Positions 33,874 through 42,666 of a stretch of DNA of 64,000 nt are shown one piece after another. The stretch is from Clostridium_F caseinilyticum (GTDB taxonomy: Bacteria; Bacillota; Clostridia; Clostridiales; Clostridiaceae), in NCBI RefSeq assembly GCF_046127645.1, contig NZ_CP175919.1. One strand, 5' to 3'. The notes under the pieces are model-generated. The model was not told the DNA's origin and made no database searches. It saw only the letters and a program-made list of their open reading frames with translations. The stretch's first letter is position 1. Each line of letters opens with the position of its first letter. The translations under genes were made by a program, and so were the position numbers.

Positions 33874-34623
33874 ATGAAGAGTATATTAAATGATTTTTTA
33901 TTAATGATTCAATTTTTTACACGCATACCTGTAAATAAAAATTTACAGTGTCAAAAAGAAAATTTTAGAAGGGGAGCTTTTTTTCTTCCAGTAGTTGCTT
34001 TTATTATAGGTGGAATGGAATTTTTAATATATTTAGGTCTTAAAAATTTTTTACCTGTTAATGTAATAATAGTGTTATTGATCTTGTTTACAGCTATGGT
34101 TACTGGTGGCATTCATATGGATGGATTAGCAGATACCTGTGATGGTTTTTTTTCTTTAAGAGATAAGGAAAGAATAATAGAAATTATGAAAGATAGCAGG
34201 ATGGGGGCTTTTGGAACTATAGCAATGATAATTAATTTGTTACTTAAATACCAATTGCTTTATTCCTTAGTTTTAAAGGACTGTAGTATAGCTATAATTT
34301 TAGCACCTGTTATAGGAAGAATTAGTATTTTATTTTTATGTTTATCTAAAAGAACAGCAAAAAAGAATGGTTCAGGGAATATATATATAGGAAATATGAG
34401 TAAGCCTATAATATTTCTTATTACTGTAATAGCATTAGCAATTAATACATATTTTTTAGGATTAAAAATTACAATAATTTCATTTATAGCAGTATTAATA
34501 ATAACATATTTATTTTATTTATTATGTTTAAATAAAATAAATGGACTTACAGGAGACACATTAGGAGCTTGTAATGAGATAGGTGAGATAACATTTTTAT
34601 TAGCATTACTAGCTATGCAGTAG
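33874..34623 (+). CDS. cobS: Adenosylcobinamide-GDP ribazoletransferase
   Basis: 249 residues; ATG 33874 after AAGAGGGGGAAAC. Polytopic membrane protein with the CobS signatures FFTRIPV, GGIHMDGLADTCDGFFS (metal-binding Asp residues, about 85-100), DSRMGAFG and the C-terminal GLTGDTLGACNEIGE. It joins adenosylcobinamide-GDP with alpha-ribazole (phosphate) in the last steps of B12 nucleotide-loop assembly. It stands apart from any cobUT genes in this window; cobC at 31173 is the only pathway neighbour. Confidence 0.93.
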   Translation: MKSILNDFLLMIQFFTRIPVNKNLQCQKENFRRGAFFLPVVAFIIGGMEFLIYLGLKNFLPVNVIIVLLILFTAMVTGGIHMDGLADTCDGFFSLRDKERIIEIMKDSRMGAFGTIAMIINLLLKYQLLYSLVLKDCSIAIILAPVIGRISILFLCLSKRTAKKNGSGNIYIGNMSKPIIFLITVIALAINTYFLGLKITIISFIAVLIITYLFYLLCLNKINGLTGDTLGACNEIGEITFLLALLAMQ

Positions 34624-34659
34624 ATTTAATGGATATATAGTATGAAGGGATGCTAGTTT

Positions 34660-34880
34660 TATAAAATTTTGCCAGTTAGATGTAAAGGTATATTATATGA
34701 GGAAGAAATTTTAGCAAAAATAATAATTTAAAATTAATATTAAATGAAAATATACCTATAGATGTTAAGAAAACTAATGGTCCGGCTACCACAGTTATAG
34801 GGCAAATACATAAAGATGAGCATGAAAATATAAAATCAAAAATAAATGATTTTAAAATATATATAAATTTTATAACATAG
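34660..34880 (+). pseudogene. Coding fossil, unknown family
   Basis: Two adjoining frames read like protein: KILPVRCKGILYEEEILAKI (about 34664-34725) and, after a one-base shift, LILNENIPIDVKKTNGPATT followed by VIGQIHKDEHENIKSKINDF, ending at TAG 34878-34880. There is no good start. I do not recognise the family. It is probably the remains of a short gene of about 70 residues. Confidence 0.4.
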
Positions 34881-34896
34881 CTTTTTTATAAACATA

Positions 34897-35030
34897 GTTT
34901 TCAGCTTCAAGGAGAGGGTTTACTCTTACTAAAGCTTAGAAAATAGTTATCTAGAGATATTATAGTTCTTTACTTTAATTTTTAAGAAGATGAGAGTATT
35001 AGAGCAGGTAGTCATTCTATCAATTTATAA
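34897..35030 (+). repeat. Dispersed hairpin element, family 3, copy e
   Basis: CAGCTTCAAGGAGAGGG, then TTACTCTTACTAAAGCTTAG, then AAGAAGATGAGAGTATTAGA and GCAGGTAGTCATTCTATCAA. The last part replaces the usual GGATAAA end. The AGCTT/AAGCT hairpin is conserved. Confidence 0.6.
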
Positions 35031-35065
35031 AAGTGCTATGAAATATATAAAGGAGAGATAATATT

Positions 35066-35344
35066 ATGAATTTTACAGGAATAATTATGGGGTTATTTAT
35101 GTTATTTTTTACTGGGATAGGACATGTTATTGTAATAAAAGGAGAGTATCACTTTGGAATTAAGATTTGGCCAGGTTTTTTAATATTAGGCATAGGACTT
35201 ATAGTTTTGTCATTAATTATAGATAATGTTTATTTGTCAGGTGGTTTAGGTATAGGAGGACTTACTTTTTTATGGGGAATATTAGAGTTATTTCAACAAA
35301 AGGAAAGAGTAAAAAAAGGATGGTTCCCTAAAAAACAAAAATAA
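35066..35344 (+). CDS. DUF4491-family membrane protein
   Basis: 92 residues; ATG 35066 after AAAGGAGAGATAATATT. Three TM helices: GIIMGLFMLFFTGIGHVIVI, WPGFLILGIGLIVLSLII and GIGGLTFLWGILELFQQ. A conserved HVIVIKGEYHFG segment lies between the first two, and the tail is KKGWFPKKQK. This matches DUF4491 as I remember it; function unknown. Stands alone. Confidence 0.75.
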   Translation: MNFTGIIMGLFMLFFTGIGHVIVIKGEYHFGIKIWPGFLILGIGLIVLSLIIDNVYLSGGLGIGGLTFLWGILELFQQKERVKKGWFPKKQK

Positions 35345-35476
35345 ATTTTAAAATAGAAACATTCAAAAATGGTGCTATATGGATTAGGGTGAAATCATAT
35401 ACATTATATTTTTAGAATATATATTTCTAAACAGTTAAAACTACTATTGTAATATTTGAAAAGGAGTTGTTTTAAA

Positions 35477-35659
35477 ATGCAATTAACTGAATTAGAACTT
35501 CAAAATTTAAGACATCTAATAGGTAGCCACGAAACTGCACATAACAAATTAAATGATTATGCACAACAAGCACAGGATCAACAAATAAAGCAAATGTTCC
35601 AGAAGTCAGCACAGGATGCTGAAAATACAAAACAAAAATTAATGTCTTATTTAGGATAG
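35477..35659 (+). CDS. Small spore-coat-associated helical protein
   Basis: 60 residues from ATG 35477, with AAGGAG 10 bases upstream. It is helical and Gln-rich (QLTELELQNLRHLIGSHETA, YAQQAQDQQIKQMFQKSAQD). Only 17 bases separate it from a CotF-like gene, so the two form an operon. Such pairs are common in Clostridia and resemble the two halves of a CotF/ferritin-like four-helix bundle. A role in the spore coat is inferred from the partner. Confidence 0.65.
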   Translation: MQLTELELQNLRHLIGSHETAHNKLNDYAQQAQDQQIKQMFQKSAQDAENTKQKLMSYLG

Positions 35660-35676
35660 TTTAGGGAGGTATAAGA

Positions 35677-35925
35677 ATGCAAGATAAAGATATGATGAAT
35701 GATACGTTATCAATGTTAAAGGCTAGTTTAACAGGATACTCTACTACAATCGCTGAAACAGATAATCAACAATTAAGACAAGAGATTCAACAAATGAGAA
35801 ATAATTGTGAAACAAGTCAATATGATTTTTATAATGTAGCAAAACAAAAAGGTTTTTATAAGCCAGCAGCTCAAGCTTCACCACAACAAATTCAAACAGT
35901 AAAAAGCCAAGTAAGTGGTTCTTAA
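35677..35925 (+). CDS. CotF-family spore coat protein
   Basis: 82 residues; ATG 35677 after TTAGGGAGGTATAAG. The sequence DKDMMNDTLSMLKASLTGYS, TTIAETDNQQLRQEIQQMRN and QYDFYNVAKQKGFYKPAAQA is characteristic of CotF-like spore coat proteins. It should be made in the mother cell late in sporulation (family knowledge). It ends a two-gene operon; the next 430 bases hold only a terminator and AT-rich sequence. Confidence 0.82.
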   Translation: MQDKDMMNDTLSMLKASLTGYSTTIAETDNQQLRQEIQQMRNNCETSQYDFYNVAKQKGFYKPAAQASPQQIQTVKSQVSGS

Positions 35926-36051
35926 AAAAGCTTTAAAAATTATTAATAAAAATAAGTTAAATAATTTAATTTTGAAATATGATTAGATAAAAAAATTGTA
36001 TAAAATATAAGTGAAGGTAGTAGGGATGCTTACTTCTTTGCAATAAAATAA

Positions 36052-36119
36052 AAAAATCACTATCAAACTAAATTTTGCTAATAAGAGCATTATTTTAGCA
36101 CTTTTGATAGTGATTTTTA
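36052..36119 (+). terminator. Terminator after the coat protein operon
   Basis: AAAATCACTATCAAA pairs with TTTGATAGTGATTTT around a second hairpin (TGCTAATAA / TTATTTTAGCA), followed by a T-rich tail. Confidence 0.8.
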
Positions 36120-36361
36120 TTATTAATTTAAAATTGTAAACAAATTGTAACTAAAATATTAAAAGAATTATATAAAATAAGATTATGGAAAAATTTAAAA
36201 AACATAATACATTGTTTCTTTAAATGGAAAATATATTAATGATAACTAATTAATTCATTATATAAAATTAAGTTATGTATAAAAGTTAAATAATTGTGAA
36301 TTAAAAGTATATACAATAATTTTTATGCTTTTATTCTATAACATCTTGAGGAGAATGCATA

Positions 36362-37714
36362 ATGAAAAAATTAAAAATTTCACTACTTATTGTATTTTGT
36401 ATTCTAGTTGGATCTATAATTTTTTTTGTAGGAGCTAAGGATGATAAAGCACAGGTTAAAGAAGATAGCAAAAAAAATGAACAGAAAATAAAAGAAGAAA
36501 GATATTCTAATTTTCCAGGATTAAATTTAAGCAAAGCAGATATTAAACTTAAATATAAAGAGAAAATATTAAGTTTAAGATTACCAATATATATGGATAA
36601 AAATAGGTATTATATTCCGGTAAATAATGTTTTAGATGAAATTGGAATAAATTATACAGTAAAAGATGAGAAAGTACATATAGAATCTAGTGGTAAGAAA
36701 ATAGATATTGATAGAACCTTTGCTAATATTTTTGGAGAAAAATATAAGCTTAGAAAAGACAGCATTCTAAATAAAGATATAATGTATATGTCTTTGTTTG
36801 ATTTTGCTAAAATATTGGGACTTAAGGCTAATTGGAATGAACCAGAAAAGACAATAGTTTTATACAAAAATAAAATACAAGAAAAAATAACAAATAACAA
36901 AAATAAAAATTCCAAAACAAAGCCGGCCTTAGTAAGGCTTGAGGATATAACTTCTAACCAAAGATATAAAACCCCTGAGGCATTAGAAAAACTAAGAATA
37001 ATATCAGATTATTTATGTTCTAAAAAGATACCATTCCATGTGGCTTGGGTCCCAAGATATTTAGATCCTAAAAACAATATAGACGATGATGCATCCAAAG
37101 ATTTTAACATGCATAATGCTAACTTTGTATATACTTTAGATTATTTCATAGATAGAGGCGGTACTATAGGTCTTCATGGATATACCCATCAATCAGATGA
37201 AGGTGTAAGTATAGATGATATAGAATTTGATACCAATAAAAATAATAATGAATTTATCATAAGGGAAAGAGTAGAGCAAGCTATTAAATGTGCAAAAGAC
37301 TTAGATATACCAATAGGATTTTTTGAAAGCCCTCATTATGCAGCTACAGATGAAGAGGAGAAGATAATAGAACAATATTTTAATTATATGTATGAACCAC
37401 CTAAATTTACAAATGCTAATAATGTAGCTAAAAGACAATCAAAAGATAGAATGGTTAAGTATATACCAACTCCACTAGATTATGTAGATGGTATAAAACA
37501 TGCAGATAAAGTTATAGAAAATATTAATAATTTAGATGAAAATACATTAGGGAGTTTCTTTTATCATCCTAACATAGAGTATAGCTTTATAAAATTAAAA
37601 AATAATAAAGATGGATCTATTGAATATACTTATGAAGATAGCTCACCTCTAAAAAAGATAACAAAAGCTTTTGAAAAAAATAATTATGAGTTTAAAAAAA
37701 TAATAGAATTTTAG
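36362..37714 (+). CDS. Secreted DUF2334 polysaccharide-deacetylase-like protein with copper-amine-oxidase-like N-terminal domain
   Basis: 450 residues; ATG 36362 after TTGAGGAGAATGCATA. An N-terminal signal or anchor helix (about 5-24) is followed by a short Lys/Glu region. Next is a copper-amine-oxidase N-terminal-like beta domain (about 55-165; YYIPVNNVLDEIGINYTV and YMSLFDFAKILGLKANWNE), and then a DUF2334 domain (about 185-445). That domain has PALVRLEDIT, IPFHVAWVPRYLDP, GGTIGLHGYTHQ (metal-type His pair), FFESPHYAATDEE and FFYHPNIEY. It probably acts on an extracellular glycan, but DUF2334 chemistry is not established. Confidence 0.83.
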   Translation: MKKLKISLLIVFCILVGSIIFFVGAKDDKAQVKEDSKKNEQKIKEERYSNFPGLNLSKADIKLKYKEKILSLRLPIYMDKNRYYIPVNNVLDEIGINYTVKDEKVHIESSGKKIDIDRTFANIFGEKYKLRKDSILNKDIMYMSLFDFAKILGLKANWNEPEKTIVLYKNKIQEKITNNKNKNSKTKPALVRLEDITSNQRYKTPEALEKLRIISDYLCSKKIPFHVAWVPRYLDPKNNIDDDASKDFNMHNANFVYTLDYFIDRGGTIGLHGYTHQSDEGVSIDDIEFDTNKNNNEFIIRERVEQAIKCAKDLDIPIGFFESPHYAATDEEEKIIEQYFNYMYEPPKFTNANNVAKRQSKDRMVKYIPTPLDYVDGIKHADKVIENINNLDENTLGSFFYHPNIEYSFIKLKNNKDGSIEYTYEDSSPLKKITKAFEKNNYEFKKIIEF

Positions 37715-37749
37715 GATTACCTAACAGATACTTAGAGGATTTATTAAAT

Positions 37750-37860
37750 GAGCAAATTGCACAATTAAAAGATTCCTAATACATATAAAACATATTGTGT
37801 TTAAGTAAATATATCAATGCAATATATTTATATTTAAAAATAAATTATGCAATTTTATCA
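37750..37860 (+). repeat. MITE-like element, family 2, copy 4
   Basis: GAGCAAATTGCACAATTAAA on the left and AAAATAAATTATGCAATTT on the right are terminal inverted repeats. The core ACATATTGTGTTTAAGTAAA is identical to copy 3. Confidence 0.8.
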
Positions 37861-37959
37861 AAAAAAGTATTACAAAATATATAGATTTTAATTATATAAA
37901 TCCAATTAAATAGGATATTTTACTATATAAATAGATTATCCACTTTATAAAATATTGAA

Positions 37960-38000
37960 AAATATTACTAGAAATTATTAGTCTTCTAGTAATATTTTTT
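37960..38000 (+). terminator. Terminator in the 37.7-38.4 kb gap
   Basis: AATATTACTAGAA pairs with TTCTAGTAATATT, followed by TTTTTG. It could end the DUF2334 transcript after the MITE copy. Confidence 0.7.
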
Positions 38001-38231
38001 GTAATATATTAATAATTTTTATTTGCATTTAATTATAGTATGTACAATTTAATATTATTTGATCTATATATTAAAATACAATGTATATATTTCAACAAAT
38101 AACTTTTTCAGTTAGTTATATTTTTGCGAGCATATATTAATATAAATTTTTTTGTTTACTTTATATCATTAAAAAATTGTAATTAATCTAAAGTATAAAT
38201 ATAATTATATATAATATTATTTTATTAATAT

Positions 38232-38336
38232 GAGCAGATTGCATAATTAATAAATTTTAAATCCAAATAAAACATATTGTATTAAAAAAATATATTAATA
38301 TATTTATATTGTAAAATGAATTATGCAATTTTCTAA
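38232..38336 (+). repeat. MITE-like element, family 2, copy 5
   Basis: GAGCAGATTGCATAATTAAT on the left and TAAAATGAATTATGCAATTT on the right. More diverged inside than copies 3 and 4. It ends about 68 bases before the PTPS start codon. Confidence 0.72.
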
Positions 38337-38403
38337 ATATAGATTACATTTGATATACTAGTATATATTAAATGCATTTATAAAAATGGAAGGGAGTTAT
38401 ATT

Positions 38404-38760
38404 ATGATACTTATTAAAAAATTCAAATTTGATGCAGCACATAACTTAGTACACTACCATGGAAAATGTGAGAGGCTTCATGGTCATACATATGGTTTAG
38501 TAATAAAGATTTCGGGAGAGCCAGACAAGGAAGATATGGTAATAGATTTTACAGAACTTAAATCTATAGTAAAAGAAAATGTGTTAGATTTATTGGATCA
38601 TGCTTATATAAATGAAATAATGGAGCAACCAACAGCAGAAAATATAGCAGTTTGGATATGGAATAAACTTTATACAAAATTAAAGAGAGATAATTGTAGC
38701 TTACATGAAATAGAAGTTTGGGAAACAGAAACCAGTGGAGTGGTGTACAACGGAAAATAA
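38404..38760 (+). CDS. queD: 6-pyruvoyl-tetrahydropterin synthase family protein with dual-function (CExxHGH) motif
   Basis: 118 residues. ATG 38404 has GGAAGGGAG 7 bases upstream. Zinc-dependent COG0720 fold: FDAAHNL (His 13), KCERLHGHTYG (Cys plus HGH), DFTELK, LDHAYIN, PTAENIA and VWETETS. QueD enzymes of queuosine synthesis carry CxxxHGH, whereas PTPS-III, which replaces FolB in folate synthesis, carries ExxHGH. The combined CExxHGH here is the reported signature of enzymes serving both pathways. Folate genes folP and folK follow, and no folB is seen, so a folate role is likely in addition to queuosine. Confidence 0.88.
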   Translation: MILIKKFKFDAAHNLVHYHGKCERLHGHTYGLVIKISGEPDKEDMVIDFTELKSIVKENVLDLLDHAYINEIMEQPTAENIAVWIWNKLYTKLKRDNCSLHEIEVWETETSGVVYNGK

Positions 38761-38769
38761 TGAAAAGGG

Positions 38770-39966
38770 GTGTTGAAAATTATTATTGAATTAAATAAAA
38801 ATAGTTTCCCAGAGGAGTTAAAAAAAATAGAAGTGCATGAGGGTAGTTTAAATATATTTATGAATAAAAACAGAATTATGCCTTTAAAAATTTTTAATGT
38901 ATTATCTCCTGCCGCTAATATTATAAAACAGGAAATGATGGCTTTAGGTGGAGATTGTGCTGTAAGTACTTATTGTGTAAATTGTAAAAGAGAAACTTCT
39001 GATATAATATTGCTTGGAACAAATAGACAGTACAAAAAATTATTAGAGAAACTTAAATATATGACTTTTTTCAGAATACAAGAAATAAAGGATGAATTAG
39101 AAAATTATATTAATAGTCATAAAAAACTAAAAACAGTTTTAAGAGATGGAAGAGAAATAAATTATGAAAATTTAAAGGTTATGGGAATTATAAATTGTAC
39201 TCCAGATTCTTTTTATGAAGGCTCTAGAAAAAGTTCTGTAGAAGAAGCATTAAAAACAGCAGAAAAGATGTTAAAAGATGGAGCAGAAATTTTAGATATA
39301 GGAGGAGAATCCACAAGACCAGGTTCTGATCCTGTAAGCGAAGAGGAAGAAATAAAAAGAGTAGTTCCTGTTATAAAAGAAATAAAGAATAAATTTAAAG
39401 ATGTCATAATTTCTATAGATACATATAGAGCCAATACTGCAAAGGCTGCAATAGAGGCAGGAGCGGATATAGTAAATGATATAAGTGCTATGACATACGA
39501 TGAAAACATGGTGAATGTAGTTAAAGAATATAATGTACCTGTAATACTTATGCATGTAAAAGGTAAACCAAAGGATATGCAGGTAGATCCAGTGTATAAG
39601 GATTTTATGAAAGAAGTTCATCTCTACTTTAAGGAAAGAATAGATTATTGCAAACAATATGGTGTAAAAGAGGATAAAATAATATTAGATCCAGGTATAG
39701 GATTTGGAAAAACCGTGGAACATAATTTAAAATTAATGAACAGAATAGAAGAACTAAAAAGTTTTAATCTTCCAGTGCTTTTAGCAGCTTCAAGAAAATC
39801 TACCATAGGAAAAATTCTAGGAGATTTACCTACAGAAGAAAGATTAGAAGGAACTATAGCTTTATCCTGTTTGGCTGTAGATGCAGGGCTTCAAATGGTA
39901 AGAGTCCACGATATAAAAGAAAACACAAGAGCAATAAGAATGTTAGAAGCAGTAAGAAGAGTATAA
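38770..39966 (+). CDS. folP: Dihydropteroate synthase (long form)
   Basis: 398 residues; GTG 38770 or TTG 38773, just 9 bases after the PTPS stop. The catalytic TIM barrel covers about 135-395: MGIINCTPDSFYEG, DIGGESTRPGSDP, SIDTYRANTAKAA, ADIVNDIS, MHVKGKPKDMQ, LDPGIGFGKT and VRVHDIKEN. It joins 6-hydroxymethyl-dihydropterin pyrophosphate to p-aminobenzoate and is the sulfonamide target. The first about 130 residues are an extension seen in some clostridial and methanogen-like DHPS, with a CAVSTYCVNCKRETSD segment; its role is unknown. Operon with the PTPS gene. Confidence 0.93.
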   Translation: MLKIIIELNKNSFPEELKKIEVHEGSLNIFMNKNRIMPLKIFNVLSPAANIIKQEMMALGGDCAVSTYCVNCKRETSDIILLGTNRQYKKLLEKLKYMTFFRIQEIKDELENYINSHKKLKTVLRDGREINYENLKVMGIINCTPDSFYEGSRKSSVEEALKTAEKMLKDGAEILDIGGESTRPGSDPVSEEEEIKRVVPVIKEIKNKFKDVIISIDTYRANTAKAAIEAGADIVNDISAMTYDENMVNVVKEYNVPVILMHVKGKPKDMQVDPVYKDFMKEVHLYFKERIDYCKQYGVKEDKIILDPGIGFGKTVEHNLKLMNRIEELKSFNLPVLLAASRKSTIGKILGDLPTEERLEGTIALSCLAVDAGLQMVRVHDIKENTRAIRMLEAVRRV

Positions 39967-40264
39967 ATGGGTAAGAGTATATTAAATTTACTGATGGATT
40001 AATTTTTATCAGTATTATTTTTACTCATAATCGCTCCTTTAGTTAACTTAAGATAATTGTGTAGAATCTTTTGATGAAAGCGAATTATAAACCTTAATAA
40101 TTACACTTGATTAAAAATTAATTAGAAAAATATAATAAAACTCGTAAGTAAATAATAGTTTTAAAGAAAAGTTTGGTTAATAAAAAACAGAAAAAAGTAA
40201 TTAAAATAATTTAAATATATCAATGAATAGATAATATTTTTAAATCAAATGAGTAGGTGATAAT

Positions 40265-40753
40265 ATGCACATAGCTTATATATCTTTTGGTAGTAATATA
40301 GGTGACAAAGAAAATTACATAAAAAAAGCCTTAGAAAAAATAAAAGAAAGAGAAATGAAGATACTTAAAGTATCTCCTATATATGAAACAGAACCCTATG
40401 GAGTTTTAGAGCAAGATAGTTTCTTAAATGGAGTAGCAAAAATAGAAACTAATTTAGAGCCAGAGAATTTAATTAAAGAGCTTTTACACATAGAAAAACA
40501 ACTAGACAGAGTAAGAGAAAGAAGATGGGGACCTAGAACTATAGACTTAGACATTGTTTTTTATGATGATTTAATAATAAATGAAAAAGATTTAATCATA
40601 CCACATAACGATATGGAAAATAGAGAATTTGTATTAAAACCATTGTGTGATATAGATGAAAATTTCATACATCCAGTTTTAAAAAAATCAGTAAGGCAAT
40701 TGTATGATGAATTGAAATCTGTGCAGATAGTAAATGTAAGACCTAAGAAATGA
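40265..40753 (+). CDS. folK: 2-amino-4-hydroxy-6-hydroxymethyl-dihydropteridine pyrophosphokinase
   Basis: 162 residues; ATG 40265 after AGTAGGTGATAAT. HPPK signatures: FGSNIGDKENYI, VSPIYETEPYGV, and ERRWGPRTIDLDIVFYDD, which binds Mg-ATP. It makes the pyrophosphorylated pterin that FolP uses. It is 298 bases beyond folP; that gap holds a small hairpin (TACTGAT / ATCAGTA near 39995) and otherwise AT-rich sequence, with no folB remnant that I can see. Confidence 0.94.
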   Translation: MHIAYISFGSNIGDKENYIKKALEKIKEREMKILKVSPIYETEPYGVLEQDSFLNGVAKIETNLEPENLIKELLHIEKQLDRVRERRWGPRTIDLDIVFYDDLIINEKDLIIPHNDMENREFVLKPLCDIDENFIHPVLKKSVRQLYDELKSVQIVNVRPKK

Positions 40754-40909
40754 TAAATTGCAAAGCAAACCAGGACAACTACAAGAGAAAAAAGATTGAG
40801 ATACATTAAAAATTAAATATTTTTAAAATAACTATTGCTCATTACCTTACGTCATGTGCTAATATAATAATATAAATTTTATATATACTTATCCAGGTGT
40901 GTAACAAGG

Positions 40910-40944
40910 CTTAGCTTTTATCTTTATAAGAGATAAAAGCTAAG
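40910..40944. repeat. Perfect hairpin in the folK-MerR gap
   Basis: CTTAGCTTTTATCT and AGATAAAAGCTAAG around TTATAAG. There is no T-run, so it may be a weak terminator or a processing or binding site. The rest of 40754-41133 shows only short AT-rich direct repeats (AAAGGTTAAAAAATA twice near 41035). Confidence 0.6.
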
Positions 40945-41133
40945 TAGTAGTATCAATATGAAAAGTTTAAAGCAAATATTGATATATTTATATAAGATGT
41001 AGAAACTAAATATGTAAAATAAATGAAATAATAAAGGTTAAAAAATAAAGGTTAAAAAATAATAGTGAGACATAGTATTTAGTCAAAAAATAATAATTCC
41101 CATACATGATATATTATTGAAGAGGTGATTAAT

Positions 41134-42612
41134 GTGAAAGATACCTCAAAAAAATTATTTACAACAGGGGAATTTGCTAAAAAAGCTGGGGTAACACTAA
41201 GGACTTTAAGATATTATGACAAGATAGGGTTATTAGTCCCTAGTAGTCACAATGAATTAGGACATAGGTTGTATAGTAAAGAGGACTTTGGTAAACTACA
41301 AAAGATACTAACTCTTAAATTTATAGGACTTTCCCTAGAAGATATAGCTAATATAATGAAATATGATTTGAATCATAAGGATCTTAAAAAGTCTTTAGAA
41401 ATTCAAAAAGAGATAATGAAGAAAAAAATAAAGCATATTCACTCTATTATAAAAGCTATAGATGAAGCAGCAGATAATATAGATTTTAATAAAGAAATGG
41501 ATTGGGATAAGTTTATAAATATAATAAGTGTCATAAATTCCGATAAAAATTGGATGCAGCAATATGAAAATGCATCAAACCTAAAGGCAAGAATAACTCT
41601 GCATGAACTTTTTAGTACAAATAAAGAGGGATGGATGCCTTGGTTTTTTAAAGAACTAAAACAGGAATTGAGTAGTATTAGCTCAAACTGTCAAAATTAT
41701 AATCAGAAGATAAATAATACTAATATATCAGGACTAAAAAGTTTTGATTGTAAAAATAATAATGAGAAAATAGATAATTATAATGAATCAGAATTAAAGG
41801 ATTTAGAGGTAGATAAATTAGAATTAAATAAATCAGAAGTGAATAACCTAAAATCAAATGATTTGGACGTAAATAATATAGGATTAAACAAATTAGACAT
41901 ATATAACTTAAAAGTAAATAATCTAAAATTAGATAATTTAGAATCAAAGCAAAGTAATATAAAAATATTAGAACTAGGTTGTGGTGATGCTAGTCTTTGG
42001 AATAAAAATTTTCACCGCATACCACCAGAATGGGAAATAACATTAACAGATTTTTCAGAAGGTATGCTAAAGGATGCTAAGAAGAATCTAAGAGAAAAAA
42101 GTAATAGATTTAATTTTAAAATAGTAAATGCAGAAAGTATTCCTTTTAAAGATGAGAGTTTCAATGTAGTTATAGCAAATCATATGCTTTATCATGTTTC
42201 TAATATAAATATAGCTTTAGAGGAAATAAATAGAGTATTAAAAAGTGAAGGTATTTTATTTGCTTCTACTGTAGGTAAAAATCATATGAAAGAAATAAGA
42301 GAAATAATTTCTACATTTGATATATATAATTTAACCAGTAAAAGCTGGGAAGATACAGATAGTTTTCAATTGGAAAATGGATTGAAAATTGTATCCGAAT
42401 ATTTTGATATGGTAGAATTAAAAAGATATAAAGATAATTTAAAGGTAACAGATCCTGTATATGTATTGGATTATATATTTTCTATGCCAGGAAACAATAA
42501 GATAAATTTATCATCAAAGGATTTAAAAAAGATTTATAATTATTTAGAAGATACTATAAAAGAAAATATTTATATAACTAAAGACACAGGATATTTTAAA
42601 GGTAAAAAATAA
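41134..42612 (+). CDS. MerR-family regulator fused to a SAM-dependent methyltransferase
   Basis: 492 residues; GTG 41134 has AGAGGTG 6 bases upstream. The MerR winged helix is at residues 8-75 (FTTGEFAKKAGVTLRTLRYYDKIG), followed by a coiled-coil segment (about 85-115). The class I methyltransferase is at about 272-400: motif I ILELGCGDASLW, then AESIPFKDESFNVVIANHMLYH and INRVLKSEGILFAS. Between them (about 175-272) is an Asn/Leu-rich linker, part of which is ten 5-residue repeats encoded by 15-bp DNA repeats (41791-41940). It probably senses a small molecule and methylates an unknown substrate. Such fusions exist in Firmicutes; the target is not known. Confidence 0.85.
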   Translation: MKDTSKKLFTTGEFAKKAGVTLRTLRYYDKIGLLVPSSHNELGHRLYSKEDFGKLQKILTLKFIGLSLEDIANIMKYDLNHKDLKKSLEIQKEIMKKKIKHIHSIIKAIDEAADNIDFNKEMDWDKFINIISVINSDKNWMQQYENASNLKARITLHELFSTNKEGWMPWFFKELKQELSSISSNCQNYNQKINNTNISGLKSFDCKNNNEKIDNYNESELKDLEVDKLELNKSEVNNLKSNDLDVNNIGLNKLDIYNLKVNNLKLDNLESKQSNIKILELGCGDASLWNKNFHRIPPEWEITLTDFSEGMLKDAKKNLREKSNRFNFKIVNAESIPFKDESFNVVIANHMLYHVSNINIALEEINRVLKSEGILFASTVGKNHMKEIREIISTFDIYNLTSKSWEDTDSFQLENGLKIVSEYFDMVELKRYKDNLKVTDPVYVLDYIFSMPGNNKINLSSKDLKKIYNYLEDTIKENIYITKDTGYFKGKK

Positions 42613-42666
42613 ATAAAAATTATTTTAAAATAAAAAATTAATTGTTAGATGAAGGGAAGGATTATA

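Noticed and set aside
39967..40264. folB gene or remnant in the folP-folK gap
   Set aside because: All frames are short and none shows aldolase-like sequence.
40910..40944. Strong terminator for folK
   Set aside because: The hairpin is perfect but lacks a T-run on either strand, so it is listed only as a repeat.
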